Assembly: GCF_001280005.1 (NCBI RefSeq)
Contig: NZ_LGDW01000236.1
Location: 1-64,000 of the forward strand
DNA: 64,000 bases
Direction: 5' to 3'
Origin: Streptomyces sp. NRRL WC-3618
Lineage (GTDB): Bacteria > Actinomycetota > Actinomycetes > Streptomycetales > Streptomycetaceae
Shown here piece after piece: positions 53,411-62,275 of this stretch. Every line of letters starts with the position of its first letter. Position 1 is the first letter of the stretch. A program made the position numbers and the translations under genes. Under the pieces are notes generated by a model. The model was given only the letters and a program-made list of their open reading frames with translations, did no database searches and was not told where the DNA came from.

Positions 53411-54094
53411 TCACCTCTCGAACCGGTATCCCATCCCGGGTTCGGTGATGAAGTGCTTCGGATGCGAGGGATCCGTCTCCAGCTTGCGCCGCAACTGCGC
53501 CATGTACACGCGTAGATAGTTGCTCTCCGTGCCGTAGGAAGGCCCCCAGACCTCCTGGAGCAGCTGTTTCTGGCTGACCAGCCGTCCCGCGTTGCGTACG
53601 AGCACCTCCAGCAGATGCCACTCCGTGGGAGTGAGCCGTACGTCGCGCTCCCCCCGGTGGACCTTTTTCGCGGCCAGGTCGACGGTGAACCCGTCGGTCT
53701 CCACCAGGACGTCGTCCTCGCCGCTCCCGATGGGCTCGGCCCGGCGGACGGCCGCCCGCAGCCGGGCCAGCAGTTCGTCCATGCCGAAGGGCTTGGTGAC
53801 GTAGTCGTCGGCGCCCGCGTCGAGCGCTTCGACCTTCTCGTCGGACGAGTGACGGGCGGACAGCACCAGGATGGGCACCCGGGTCCAGCCCCGGAGGCCC
53901 TTGATCACCTCGACGCCGTCCATGTCGGGCAGGCCCAGGTCGAGCACGACCACGTCGGGATGCCGGGCGGCGGCGAGTTCGAGGGCGGTGGCACCGTCGG
54001 GGGCCGCGTCGACCTCGTACTTGCGTGCCCTGAGGTTGATCACGAGGGCGCGCACGATCTGCGGCTCGTCCTCGACCACCAGCACCCGGGTCAT
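53411..54094 (-). CDS. kdpE: Response regulator KdpE
   Basis: 227 residues. Receiver domain VLVVEDEPQIVRALVINLRA with phospho-acceptor Asp in DVVVLDLGLPDMDG, K in DDYVTKPFGMDELLA, and a C-terminal OmpR-type winged helix (LTPTEWHLLEVLVRNAGRLV, SYGTESNYLRVYMAQLRRKL). Its ATG overlaps the kdpD stop (ATGA). kdpFABC is not in this window. Confidence 0.9.
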   Translation of the reverse strand: MTRVLVVEDEPQIVRALVINLRARKYEVDAAPDGATALELAAARHPDVVVLDLGLPDMDGVEVIKGLRGWTRVPILVLSARHSSDEKVEALDAGADDYVTKPFGMDELLARLRAAVRRAEPIGSGEDDVLVETDGFTVDLAAKKVHRGERDVRLTPTEWHLLEVLVRNAGRLVSQKQLLQEVWGPSYGTESNYLRVYMAQLRRKLETDPSHPKHFITEPGMGYRFER

Positions 54095-56676
54095 GACACC
54101 TGCCTCTCCGACTCCGCCAAGTCCGCCGACACCGCTGCGGCGGCCGGCCCTTCTCCCACTTCTGTTCCCGCTGCCGCTCCCGCCTCGGCCGCTCGCACCG
54201 TCAGCACCATGCTGAGCCCGCCGCCAGGCGTGTCCTCGGCCTGGAGGGTGCCGCCCATCGCCTCGGCGAACCCCCGGGCCACCGCGAGTCCCAGACCCAC
54301 CCCGGCTCCGCGCGGAGCGTCACCGTACCGCTGGAAGGGCTCGAAAATGCGGTCCTTCGCCTCGTCCGGCACGCCCGGCCCACGGTCCACCACCCGCACC
54401 TCCACCCGCTCGGCGATGGCGCTGGCGGCCACCAGAACCGGCTGGCCGCCGGGGCTGTACTTGACGGCGTTCTCGACCAGGTTGGCCACCGACCGCTCCA
54501 GCAGTCCGGGGTCGACCGCGACCATCGGCAGGGTCTCCGGGATGTCCAGCTCGACACTGCCCTCGGGTACGCCCCCCAGCGCCATCGGCACCACCTCGTC
54601 GAGGTCGATCTCCCTGATCAGCGGGGTGACCGTACCGGTCTGGAGCCGGGACATGTCCAGCAGGTTGCCCACGAGGTGGTCGAGCCGGTCGGCGCCGTCC
54701 TCGATGCCGGCCAGCAGTTCGGCCTGGTCCTCCTCGGACCACGCCACGTCGTCCGACCGCAGCGACGAGACGGCCGCCTTGATCCCGGCCAGCGGCGTAC
54801 GCAGGTCATGGCTGACGGCGGCGAGCAGCGCCGTGCGGATCCGGTTGCCCTCGGCGAGGGTACGAGCCTGGTCCGCCTGGGACTGGAGGCGCCGGCGGTC
54901 CAGCACCACGGCCGCCTGGGCGGCGAACGCGGCCAGCACCCGCCGGTCGGCGGCGGGCAGGACCCGGCCGGAGAGCGCGAGCGCCATGTGGTCGCCGACC
55001 GGCATGTCCACGTCCGCGTCCTCCGGGCGCTCCACGGCCTGCCGGGTGCCGACGCTGCCCGCGCAGGTCCACGGATCGACGTCGCTCTCCCGTTCGAGCA
55101 GCGCCACCGAGTCCATGCCGAAGGTCTCCCGAACCCGGTCCAGGAGGGCCTCCAGGCTGGTCTCACCGCGCAGGACGCTGCCCGCGAGGAAGGAGAGGAT
55201 CTCCGACTCGGCTCGCAGCCGGGCCGCCTGATGCGTACGCCGGGCCGCCAGATCCACCACGGACGCCACCGACACGGCGACCCCGAAGAAGATCACCAGG
55301 GCGACGATGTTCTTCGGGTTGGCGATGGTCAGCCGGTGGTACGGCGGCGTGTAGTAGTAGTTCAGCAGCAGCGAGCCGAAGGCCGCCGAGGCGAGGGCCG
55401 GATAGAGGCCGCCGAGCAGGGCGGCGGCCACCGTGAGCGTCAGGAACAGCAGCATGTCGTTGGCGAGGCCGAGGTCGACGGCGTTCAGCAGCAGCGCGAG
55501 GCACACCGGGCCGGCCACTCCGACCAGCCAGCCCCAGATGATCCGCGCCCGCCCGAGCCGGGCTCCCCGGGCCACGGGCAGCCCTCGTCCCTTGCCGGCC
55601 TCGTCGTGGGTGATCAGGTGCGCGTCGAGATCGGGCCCCGAGTCCCGGGCCACGGTCGCGCCGACTCCGGGTCCGAAGACGTACTGCCAGGTCTTGCGCC
55701 GGGAGACGCCCAGCACTATCTGGGTGGCGTTCACGCCCCGCGCGAAGTCCAGCAGGGCCACCGGGACGTCGTCCCCGACCACATGGTGAAACGTTCCGCC
55801 GAGATCTTCGACGAGCGTGCGCTGGTCGACCAGCTCCTTCGGCGAGGCGTTGGTCAGGCCGTCGCTGCGGGCGACGTAGACGGCCATGACCTCGCCGCCG
55901 GCGCCCTTCTCCGCGAGCCGCGCGGCCCGCCGGATCAACGTACGGCCCTCGGGACCGCCGGTCAGCCCGACGACGATCCGCTCACGCGAGCCCCAGATCC
56001 TGGAGACCTGGTGCTCGCTGCGGTACTCGGTCAGGTACTCGTCGACCCGGTCCGCCACCCACAGCAGCGCCAGCTCCCGCAGAGCGGTCAGGTTCCCAGG
56101 CCGGAAGTAGTTGGCGAGAGCCGCGTCGACCTTGTCGGACTTGTAGATGTTGCCGTGGGCCATCCGCCGCCGAAGGGCCTGCGGGGACATGTCGACCAGC
56201 TCGATCTCATCCGCACGCCGGACCACTTCGTCGGGGACGGTCTCTTGTTGACGTACACCAGTGATCGACTCAACCACATCACCCAACGACTCAAGATGTT
56301 GAATGTTGACAGTCGATATCACGTCAATACCCGCGGCCAGCAGCTCCTCCACGTCCTGCCAGCGCTTGGTGTTGCGCGAGCCGGGAATGTTGGTGTGCGC
56401 CAGTTCGTCCACCAGGGCGATCTGCGGTCGGCGGGCGAGCACGACGTCCACGTCCATCTCGGTGAAGACGGCTCCGCGGTAGGGCAGCTCCTTGCGGGGG
56501 AGCTCGTCCAGCCCGTGCAGCATCACTTCCGTACGCGGCCGGTCGTGGTGCTCCACGAACGCGACCACGCAGTCCGTGCCCCGCTCGACACCGCGGTGCG
56601 CCTCGGACAGCATCGCGTACGTCTTGCCGACGCCAGGTGCCGCACCGAGGTATATCCGAAACTTGCCGCGACCCAT
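54091..56676 (-). CDS. kdpD: Sensor histidine kinase KdpD
   Basis: 861 residues from ATG 56676. N-terminal KdpD domain with Walker-like GAAPGVGKTYAML (residues 11-23), then a UspA domain (RIVVGLTGGPEGRTLIRRAA, ATQIVLGVSRRKTWQYVFGP), four membrane helices about 405-500, a GAF-like segment, HisKA with SHDLRTPLAGIKAAVSSL and an ATPase domain (LVENAVKYSPGG, GPGVPDEAKDRIFEPF, GAGVGLGLAVARGFAEAMGG). It senses K+ limitation or osmotic stress and can bind c-di-AMP or other second messengers through UspA in some bacteria. Length is standard. Confidence 0.92.
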   Translation of the reverse strand: MGRGKFRIYLGAAPGVGKTYAMLSEAHRGVERGTDCVVAFVEHHDRPRTEVMLHGLDELPRKELPYRGAVFTEMDVDVVLARRPQIALVDELAHTNIPGSRNTKRWQDVEELLAAGIDVISTVNIQHLESLGDVVESITGVRQQETVPDEVVRRADEIELVDMSPQALRRRMAHGNIYKSDKVDAALANYFRPGNLTALRELALLWVADRVDEYLTEYRSEHQVSRIWGSRERIVVGLTGGPEGRTLIRRAARLAEKGAGGEVMAVYVARSDGLTNASPKELVDQRTLVEDLGGTFHHVVGDDVPVALLDFARGVNATQIVLGVSRRKTWQYVFGPGVGATVARDSGPDLDAHLITHDEAGKGRGLPVARGARLGRARIIWGWLVGVAGPVCLALLLNAVDLGLANDMLLFLTLTVAAALLGGLYPALASAAFGSLLLNYYYTPPYHRLTIANPKNIVALVIFFGVAVSVASVVDLAARRTHQAARLRAESEILSFLAGSVLRGETSLEALLDRVRETFGMDSVALLERESDVDPWTCAGSVGTRQAVERPEDADVDMPVGDHMALALSGRVLPAADRRVLAAFAAQAAVVLDRRRLQSQADQARTLAEGNRIRTALLAAVSHDLRTPLAGIKAAVSSLRSDDVAWSEEDQAELLAGIEDGADRLDHLVGNLLDMSRLQTGTVTPLIREIDLDEVVPMALGGVPEGSVELDIPETLPMVAVDPGLLERSVANLVENAVKYSPGGQPVLVAASAIAERVEVRVVDRGPGVPDEAKDRIFEPFQRYGDAPRGAGVGLGLAVARGFAEAMGGTLQAEDTPGGGLSMVLTVRAAEAGAAAGTEVGEGPAAAAVSADLAESERQVS

Positions 56677-56802
56677 GGCCTCATTGTCTTCCCGTGTCCA
56701 CTGCTCACGCAGCGTCGACCCTACGTCCAACAATGTCGACAAAAGGGACGAGAGGCAGGCCGGGGTACGTCCTTGACGCAACCCTGACGCCCAGCAGACG
56801 AA

Positions 56803-56841
56803 GAACGGCCCGTACCCCTGTTCGAGGGGTACGGGCCGTTC
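56803..56841 (-). terminator. Strong intrinsic hairpin
   Basis: GAACGGCCCGTACCCC (56803-56818), loop TGTTCGA, GGGGTACGGGCCGTTC (56826-56841): 16 perfect pairs. It lies 12 bp beyond the DUF3710 stop on the minus strand and insulates kdpD. Confidence 0.8.
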
Positions 56842-56852
56842 CGCGGAAGTTC

Positions 56853-57617
56853 CTAGCGAACCTCGGTGATCTCCGGTCCGCGCTGCAGCTGGCCCATGCC
56901 GCCGGAGAAGCGGGAACCGGCCTCCTCCTGCTGGACGCCCTCGGGCACCATCTGCGCGTCGTTCGGCAGCTTCAGGACGATCGGGTCGCGAGGCGCCATC
57001 GGCCCCTCGCCACGGACGACGACCGTGTCCCGGAAGATCTGCTCCAGCAGACCTGCGGCCTGCGGCTGCACGGCGCCCTGCCCGGAGATGACACCCCGCA
57101 GGAACCACCGCGGACCGTCCACGCCGACGAACCGCACGACCTGGAAACCGCCCGTGCCGTCCGGCAACTGCACCGGCACCTGCGCGCGCAGCTCCCAGCC
57201 CAGCGGCCCCTCGACCTCGTCGACGATGCCACCCTGCTGGGTGATGCCGCCGGCGATCTCCTCGCGCACCTCGCCCCAGATGCCCTCGCGCTTGGGCGCG
57301 GCGAAGGCCTGGAGCTGCACGGCGCTGTCGCGCAGCACGACGGTCGCCGCGACGATCGCGTCACCCGCGACCTCGACCCGCAGCTCCATGCCGTCGACCC
57401 CGGGCACGAACAGCCCGCCCAGGTCCACCCGGCCCTCGCCGGGCTCGCGCACCTCGGTGTCGTCCCAGGGTCCGTCGGGACGCGGCTCCGGCTCCAGCCG
57501 GACGCGCGCACGCGAACCCGCTACTTCGTCCGCCTCAGTGTCGACGCTGTCGACGACCTGCTCGGCCTCGCCGGCCGCGTCCTCGGCGGCACCCTTCTTG
57601 TTGCGACGTCCGAACAC
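56853..57617 (-). CDS. DUF3710 protein
   Basis: 254 residues from GTG 57617. Basic/acidic N-terminus (FGRRNKKGAAEDAAGEAEQV), then a beta-rich domain with GRVDLGGLFVPGVDGMELRV, QLQAFAAPKREGIWGEVREE and VVRFVGVDGPRWFLRGVISG, the actinobacterial DUF3710 family usually found beside dut. One base separates it from the dut stop, so translation is coupled. Function unknown. Confidence 0.87.
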   Translation of the reverse strand: MFGRRNKKGAAEDAAGEAEQVVDSVDTEADEVAGSRARVRLEPEPRPDGPWDDTEVREPGEGRVDLGGLFVPGVDGMELRVEVAGDAIVAATVVLRDSAVQLQAFAAPKREGIWGEVREEIAGGITQQGGIVDEVEGPLGWELRAQVPVQLPDGTGGFQVVRFVGVDGPRWFLRGVISGQGAVQPQAAGLLEQIFRDTVVVRGEGPMAPRDPIVLKLPNDAQMVPEGVQQEEAGSRFSGGMGQLQRGPEITEVR

Positions 57618-57618
57618 G

Positions 57619-58185
57619 TCACTGTCCTTCCCGGTCGGATACGGCCGAAGCGTATCGATTCCCACCCGTTGTGCCGCCTGCTGCGGCCTGACCGCTGTGA
57701 ACGCTCGCACCGCCCACCGCGGCGTGACCGCCGGTGGACCCGAAGCCCCCCTCGGCCCGCGCCGAGCCGGGAAGTTCCGCGACCTCCCGGAAGCGGACCT
57801 TCTCGACCTGCTGGACGACCAGTTGGGCAATCCTGTCGAAGCGTTCGAATCGCACACGTTCGTGCGGGTCGAGATTCACCACGATCACCTTGATTTCCCC
57901 ACGGTACCCGGCATCAACCGTCCCCGGGGCATTCACCAGAGCCACACCGCAGCGGGCGGCGAGCCCCGAACGAGGGTGCACGAAGGCCGCGTACCCGTCC
58001 GGGAGCGCGACAGACACGCCGGTGGGGAGAACAGCCCTTTCCCCGGGCGCCAGTTCGCACCCCTGTGTGGTCCGCAGATCGGCTCCGGCGTCGCCCGGCT
58101 GCGCGTACACCGGAAGCGGTACGTCCGGATCGACGCGTCGGATGAGGACGTCCAGGGGCTCGCGGCCCATGGGTGCGGTGCTCAT
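57619..58185 (-). CDS. dut: dUTP diphosphatase
   Basis: 188 residues from ATG 58185 (GAGG site). Trimeric dUTPase motifs in order: AGADLRTTQ, HPRSGLAARCGVALVNAPGT, GYRGEIKVIVVNLD, RFDRIAQLVVQQV and the C-terminal arm RAEGGFGSTGGH. Removes dUTP and makes dUMP for thymidylate. A Gly/Ala/Ser tail of about 35 residues follows the arm, longer than average. Middle gene of the thioesterase-dut-DUF3710 operon. Confidence 0.93.
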   Translation of the reverse strand: MSTAPMGREPLDVLIRRVDPDVPLPVYAQPGDAGADLRTTQGCELAPGERAVLPTGVSVALPDGYAAFVHPRSGLAARCGVALVNAPGTVDAGYRGEIKVIVVNLDPHERVRFERFDRIAQLVVQQVEKVRFREVAELPGSARAEGGFGSTGGHAAVGGASVHSGQAAAGGTTGGNRYASAVSDREGQ

Positions 58186-58766
58186 GGGTTCACCTCGAAT
58201 GCGCGGGCGCGCCGGACCTGGTCCGGGTCGCTCATGGCCGCCTGGATCTCCTCCGGGCGGCCGTTGTCGATGAAGTGGTCGACCTTGACCTCGATGAAGA
58301 GGGCCTCGGCGCGCACCGCGACGGGCCCGTCGGGGCCGCCGATGCGTCCGGTGGCGGTCGAGTAGATCTTCCGCCGGGCCACCGCCGTGACCTCGGCCTC
58401 CAGGTACAGCAGGGTGCCGACGGGCACGGGCCGGACGAACTCGGTCTCCAGCCGTCCGGTCACCGCGATGGTGCGCAGCAGCCAGTTCAGCGAGCCGAGT
58501 GTCTCGTCCAGCGCGCTGGCGAGCACGCCGCCGTGGGCGAGTCCGGGGGCGCCCTGGTGGGCGGCCCGCACGGTGAACTCGGCGGTGACCGTGACCCCGT
58601 CTCCGGCCCGGGCGGCGAGGTGCAGACCGTGGGCCTGCTCGCCACCACATCCGAAACACTGTTCGTAGTGGGCGCCGAGGAGCTCTCCGGGCGCGGGCGC
58701 GTCCGGGTGCCGCACGGGCGCCACGGCGTCGGCGGGAGGCTTCAGAGCTGCGGAAGGACCACTCAC
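58182..58766 (-). CDS. PaaI-type hotdog thioesterase
   Basis: 194 residues from GTG 58766. Hotdog fold with QCFGCGGEQAHGLHLAARAG and the active-site segment GLAHGGVLASALDETLGSLN; FVRPVPVGTLLYLEAEV strand. Hydrolyses an acyl-CoA of unknown type. Its stop overlaps the dut start (ATGA). The FGCG motif places it in the subgroup with two conserved Cys. Confidence 0.85.
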   Translation of the reverse strand: MSGPSAALKPPADAVAPVRHPDAPAPGELLGAHYEQCFGCGGEQAHGLHLAARAGDGVTVTAEFTVRAAHQGAPGLAHGGVLASALDETLGSLNWLLRTIAVTGRLETEFVRPVPVGTLLYLEAEVTAVARRKIYSTATGRIGGPDGPVAVRAEALFIEVKVDHFIDNGRPEEIQAAMSDPDQVRRARAFEVNP

Positions 58767-58824
58767 AGCCGCAGACCTTACCCGCGAGTCGGCCGTGGGC
58801 CGACACCATGCCAAGCTTGGCTCC

Positions 58825-59301
58825 ATGCAGCCTTCCGCCTCCCCCTACGAAGAACGCCTCACGGCCCCTCGCTCCTGGTGGCTGATCTCGTTCCTGGTCG
58901 GCGTCTCCTTCGCCCTGATCATGCTCCCGTTCGGCACACTCCCCCTGCTCGGCGGCCTGGTCGGCGGCACAGCGGTGGCCGCGGTGGCCGCGAGTTCGTA
59001 CGGCTCGATCCGGATCCGGGTCGTGGGTGACGCGTTGATCGCGGGCGAGGCGAAGATCCCGGTGGCGGCCCTGGGCGAGACGGAGATCCTGAACGCGGAG
59101 GAGGCGCGGGCGTGGCGCACGTACAAGGCGGACACGCGCGCCTTCATGCTGCTGCGCTCCTACATCCCCACGGCGCTGCGCGTCCAGGTCACGGACCCCG
59201 AGGACCCGACCCCGTACCTGTACCTGTCGACGCGGGAGCCCGAACAACTGGTCGCGGCGCTGGAATCGGCGCGGGCGGCTGCCGCGCGCGACGCGGGCTG
59301 A
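58825..59301 (+). CDS. DUF3093 membrane protein
   Basis: 158 residues from ATG 58825. Two adjacent hydrophobic helices near residues 18-55 (WWLISFLVGVSFALIML, LLGGLVGGTAVAAVAA), then a beta domain (SIRIRVVGDALIAGEAKIPV, ADTRAFMLLRSYIPTALRVQ). Matches the DUF3093 family regularly found divergent to the dut operon in Streptomyces. Confidence 0.85.
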   Translation: MQPSASPYEERLTAPRSWWLISFLVGVSFALIMLPFGTLPLLGGLVGGTAVAAVAASSYGSIRIRVVGDALIAGEAKIPVAALGETEILNAEEARAWRTYKADTRAFMLLRSYIPTALRVQVTDPEDPTPYLYLSTREPEQLVAALESARAAAARDAG

Positions 59302-59346
59302 ACCGGCCTGATTGGCGGCCCGGGAGCGTCGGCAAATTCTTCTTCG

Positions 59347-59372
59347 GCGGCGGGCAAAGACTTGCCCGCCGC
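59347..59372. terminator. Bidirectional hairpin
   Basis: GCGGCGGGCAA, loop AGAC, TTGCCCGCCGC between the convergent DUF3093 and EcsC-like genes. It is nested inside a longer inverted repeat CCCGGGAGCGT (59319-59329) / ACGCTCCCGGG (59394-59404). Confidence 0.75.
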
Positions 59373-59409
59373 GTGTACGCGCCCGGGTCGCCCACGCTCC
59401 CGGGGACCC

Positions 59410-60333
59410 TTACATCCCGAGTTCCTTCGGCAGGTTCCCGACGTCCAGGGCGTCCGCGGGCGGCTTCAACGGGGGCAGCTCCGGGAGCTGGTCCCAGGGG
59501 ACCTGGAAGGTGCGCAGGTCCTTGCGGATGCGGTCCGCGAGCTTTCTGGTGTCCCGCCGGTTCATGACCGCGCCGACGGCGGCGCCCACCATGAACGGGA
59601 TCAGGTTGGGCAGGTCCCGGACCATCCGCTTCATGATCTGCTGGCGCAGTTCGCGCTTCATATGGCCCCCGAGGGCCGAGTTGATCGTCGACGGCTTCGT
59701 CACGTCGATCCCGCGCTCACCCGACCACGAGTTCAGGTAGGCGGCACTGCGCTGCTTCAAACCGCCTGGTGGCCTTGCGCCGTAGACCTCGTGCAGTTCG
59801 GCGATCATTTTCAGCTCGATCGCGGCGACGCCGGTGATCTCGGCGGCCAGCTCGGTCGGCATGGCCGGCGGTACCGGCAGCATCGCCGCCGCTCCGATGC
59901 CCGCCCCGACGCTCGCCGTCGCGCTCGCGGCGCCCGCGACGAGTTTGTCCGCGAGTTGCTCGGGCCCGAGGCCCGGGAACTGCCGACGGAGAGTGGCGAG
60001 GTCGCGTACGGGGATACGCGGGGCGATCTCGATGATCCGGTCGGTGAGGTAGGCGAGGCCCGCCCTGGCCCGGCTGCCGCCCTTACGGACGCCTTCCCTG
60101 GCCTTCTGTCGTATCGCCGCCGTCCGCCGCCCCATGACGGGGACGGAAGGCTCGGCCGGCACCGGGAGGTCATCCCCGTGGTCGGCCGGCCCGGCAGCCG
60201 GTTCGAGCGAGGCCGATCCGGTGTCGGATGAGCCCCGCTCGTCGTCACGCACACCATGAGGGCCGTCCGACGGCCCATGGTCCGCTCCCCGGGAGGGGAA
60301 ACGGCGCTTCCAAGGAGGGGTCGAGCCAGTCAC
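59410..60333 (-). CDS. EcsC-like hypothetical protein
   Basis: 307 residues from GTG 60333. The first 70 are charged and probably disordered. The rest is helical with Gly/Ala-rich hydrophobic pieces: LVAGAASATASVGAGIGAAA, MPTELAAEITGVAAIELKMI, LPNLIPFMVGAAVGAVMNRR. This architecture resembles EcsC-family proteins. Ends KPPADALDVGNLPKELGM. DUF4193 lies 13 bp away upstream on the same strand, so both may be co-transcribed. Confidence 0.65.
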   Translation of the reverse strand: MTGSTPPWKRRFPSRGADHGPSDGPHGVRDDERGSSDTGSASLEPAAGPADHGDDLPVPAEPSVPVMGRRTAAIRQKAREGVRKGGSRARAGLAYLTDRIIEIAPRIPVRDLATLRRQFPGLGPEQLADKLVAGAASATASVGAGIGAAAMLPVPPAMPTELAAEITGVAAIELKMIAELHEVYGARPPGGLKQRSAAYLNSWSGERGIDVTKPSTINSALGGHMKRELRQQIMKRMVRDLPNLIPFMVGAAVGAVMNRRDTRKLADRIRKDLRTFQVPWDQLPELPPLKPPADALDVGNLPKELGM

Positions 60334-60346
60334 GGCCGACCCTGCC

Positions 60347-60643
60347 TCAGTCGCAGTCGCGGCAGATCGGCTGACCGTTCTTCTCGCGGGCCAGCTGGCT
60401 GCGGTGGTGCACCAGGAAGCAGGTCATACAGGTGAACTCGTCCTGCTGCTTGGGCAGTACCCGGACGGCCAACTCCTCGTTCGAGAGGTCCGCTCCGGGC
60501 AGTTCGAGGCCCTCGGCGGCCTCGAACTCGTCGACGTCCACGGAGGAAGTCGACTTGTCGTTCCTCCGTGCCTTGAGTTCTTCAAGACTGTCCGAGTCGA
60601 CGTCGTCGTCGGTCTTGCGTGGGGTGTCGTAATCCGTTGCCAT
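60347..60643 (-). CDS. DUF4193 protein
   Basis: 98 residues. Acidic N-terminal two thirds (DDDVDSDSLEELKARRNDKS) and a C-terminal zinc-ribbon-like pair FTCMTCFLVHHRSQL and PICRDCD. This is the conserved actinobacterial DUF4193 family. A GGGGGAG ribosome site precedes the ATG. Role unknown. Confidence 0.87.
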   Translation of the reverse strand: MATDYDTPRKTDDDVDSDSLEELKARRNDKSTSSVDVDEFEAAEGLELPGADLSNEELAVRVLPKQQDEFTCMTCFLVHHRSQLAREKNGQPICRDCD

Positions 60644-60809
60644 GTCGCGCTCTCCCCCTCTGGGTGTCTGCGGTGTCTCAGCGCAGGTAACGCGTGAGAG
60701 GCCGGACTTGTGCCCGACCTGAGGCGGAGATTTTGCCTCACATCAAGGTCTGTTACTCAATCGACACCCAACCGACCCCCTCAGGAGAGATCAGCTTGGA
60801 TGGCGATCG

Positions 60810-60825
60810 GGACCGTACACGGTCC
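60810..60825. promoter_or_regulatory. 16-bp palindrome GGACCGTACACGGTCC
   Basis: Perfect inverted repeat 170 bp upstream of the DUF4193 start, in the 393-bp region 60644-61036 that holds no gene. Possibly an operator. Confidence 0.35.
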
Positions 60826-60950
60826 GAATGCCACACTTCAAAGGCCCCCACCGTGTACTTCCCGTGATCAAGACCCCCGAAAACCCGGATTTACCGGGCC
60901 TTGCGGCGACCTGCATGATCACGGAGAGTGGAAGGCCCTAAATTCGCCCT

Positions 60951-60964
60951 TGTGATCGATCACA
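60951..60964. promoter_or_regulatory. Palindrome TGTGATCGATCACA (Crp-like site)
   Basis: Perfect 14-bp palindrome matching GTGA-n4-TCAC. It lies 73 bp beyond the cutS stop, so if used it probably serves the DUF4193 side or a small RNA. Confidence 0.35.
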
Positions 60965-61036
60965 CACGAGGTCGCCGGGAGGGTACCCCGGAAATTCCGC
61001 GCAAAGCGAACATCCTCGCGTGTCGGCGACATGATC

Positions 61037-62269
61037 TCAGATAGGAAGGGCGAATCGCATCACGAGTCCACCTCCTTCGCGCGGCTGGGCCGAGATGTGA
61101 CCCCCGTGAGCGCGCGCCACAGAGCGCGCGATCGACAGGCCGAGGCCCACACCCTTGTCACTGCCCGTTCGTTCCGTACGCAGCCGCCTGAAGGGCTCGA
61201 AGAGGTTGTCGACCTCGTACGCCGGGACCACGGGACCCGTGTTCGAGACGACCAGCACCGCCTGTCCGTGCTGGACCTCGGTGGTCACCTCGACCCAGCC
61301 GTCCTCCGGCACGTTGTACCGCACGGCGTTCTGTACGAGGTTCAGCGCGATCCGCTCCAGCAGCACGCCGTTGCCCTGGACGACCGCGGGATCGCGCTTC
61401 CCCCGGAACACGACCCCCTTGGCCTCCGCCTCGGCGTGCGTCTGATCGACGGCCTGGGTGGCCACCTCGGCCAGGTCGACCGGTTTGCGCTCGACGATCT
61501 GGTTGTCACTGCGGGCGAGCAGCAGCAGCCCCTCGACGAGCTGCTCGCTGCGCTCATTGGTCGCCAGCAGCGTCTTGCCCAGTTGCTGCAGCTCCGACGG
61601 CGCCCCCGGATCCGAGAGGTGCACCTCCAGGAGCGTGCGGTTGATCGCCAGCGGCGTTCTCAGCTCGTGCGAGGCGTTGCCGACGAACCTCTGCTGAGCG
61701 GTGAAGGCCCGCTGCAGCCGCTCCAGCATGTCGTCGAGAGTGTCCGCCAGTTCCTTCAGCTCATCGTCGGGGCCGTCCAGCTCGATCCGGCGGGACAGGT
61801 CCGAACCGGCCACCGCACGGGCGGTGCGGGTGATCCGGCCGAGCGGTGTCAGGACGCGACCGGCCATGGCGTAGCCGAAGGCGAAGGCGATCACGGCGAG
61901 GCCCAGCAGCGTGATCAGCGAACGGCTGAGCAGGTTGTCCAGGGCGTGCTGGCGCTGCACGTTGACGCATTTGTTCATGGCGCTGTTGAGCTCGGTCGCG
62001 GTGGGCGAGGGCGGGAAATTACACGTGTCGCTGCCGACCTGACCAGCGATGATCTTGAAGGGCAGGTTGCTGCCCACGTTCAGCGCGTTCGCCGCGAACA
62101 GGTAGATGATCGACAGCAGCAGGATGCCTGCGATCAGGAACATCCCCCCGTACAGCAGCGTGAGACGTATGCGGATGGTCGGGCGCAGCAACGGGAACTG
62201 CGCCTGTGGCCGACGGGGGTCCCAGGTGGGTTTCGGGGGTGCCTGGGGAGGCGCGGGTGTCGTTGCCAC
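61037..62269 (-). CDS. cutS: Sensor histidine kinase CutS
   Basis: 410 residues. TM1 about 36-60, an extracytoplasmic loop 61-115, TM2 about 117-137, HAMP, HisKA with NASHELRTPLAINRTLLEVH and an ATPase domain (LVQNAVRYNVPEDG, GSDKGVGLGLSIARSVARAH). The loop has two Cys, C83 and C101, spaced as in S. coelicolor CutS, whose pair has been proposed to sense the redox state or disulfide folding outside the cell. It follows cutR by six bases. The kinase appears intact. Confidence 0.88.
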   Translation of the reverse strand: MATTPAPPQAPPKPTWDPRRPQAQFPLLRPTIRIRLTLLYGGMFLIAGILLLSIIYLFAANALNVGSNLPFKIIAGQVGSDTCNFPPSPTATELNSAMNKCVNVQRQHALDNLLSRSLITLLGLAVIAFAFGYAMAGRVLTPLGRITRTARAVAGSDLSRRIELDGPDDELKELADTLDDMLERLQRAFTAQQRFVGNASHELRTPLAINRTLLEVHLSDPGAPSELQQLGKTLLATNERSEQLVEGLLLLARSDNQIVERKPVDLAEVATQAVDQTHAEAEAKGVVFRGKRDPAVVQGNGVLLERIALNLVQNAVRYNVPEDGWVEVTTEVQHGQAVLVVSNTGPVVPAYEVDNLFEPFRRLRTERTGSDKGVGLGLSIARSVARAHGGHISAQPREGGGLVMRFALPI

Positions 62270-62275
62270 GGCTGA

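Noticed and set aside
56677..56852. A small gene between kdpD and DUF3710
   Set aside because: The space is filled by a terminator hairpin and kdpD upstream sequence; no ribosome site plus frame.
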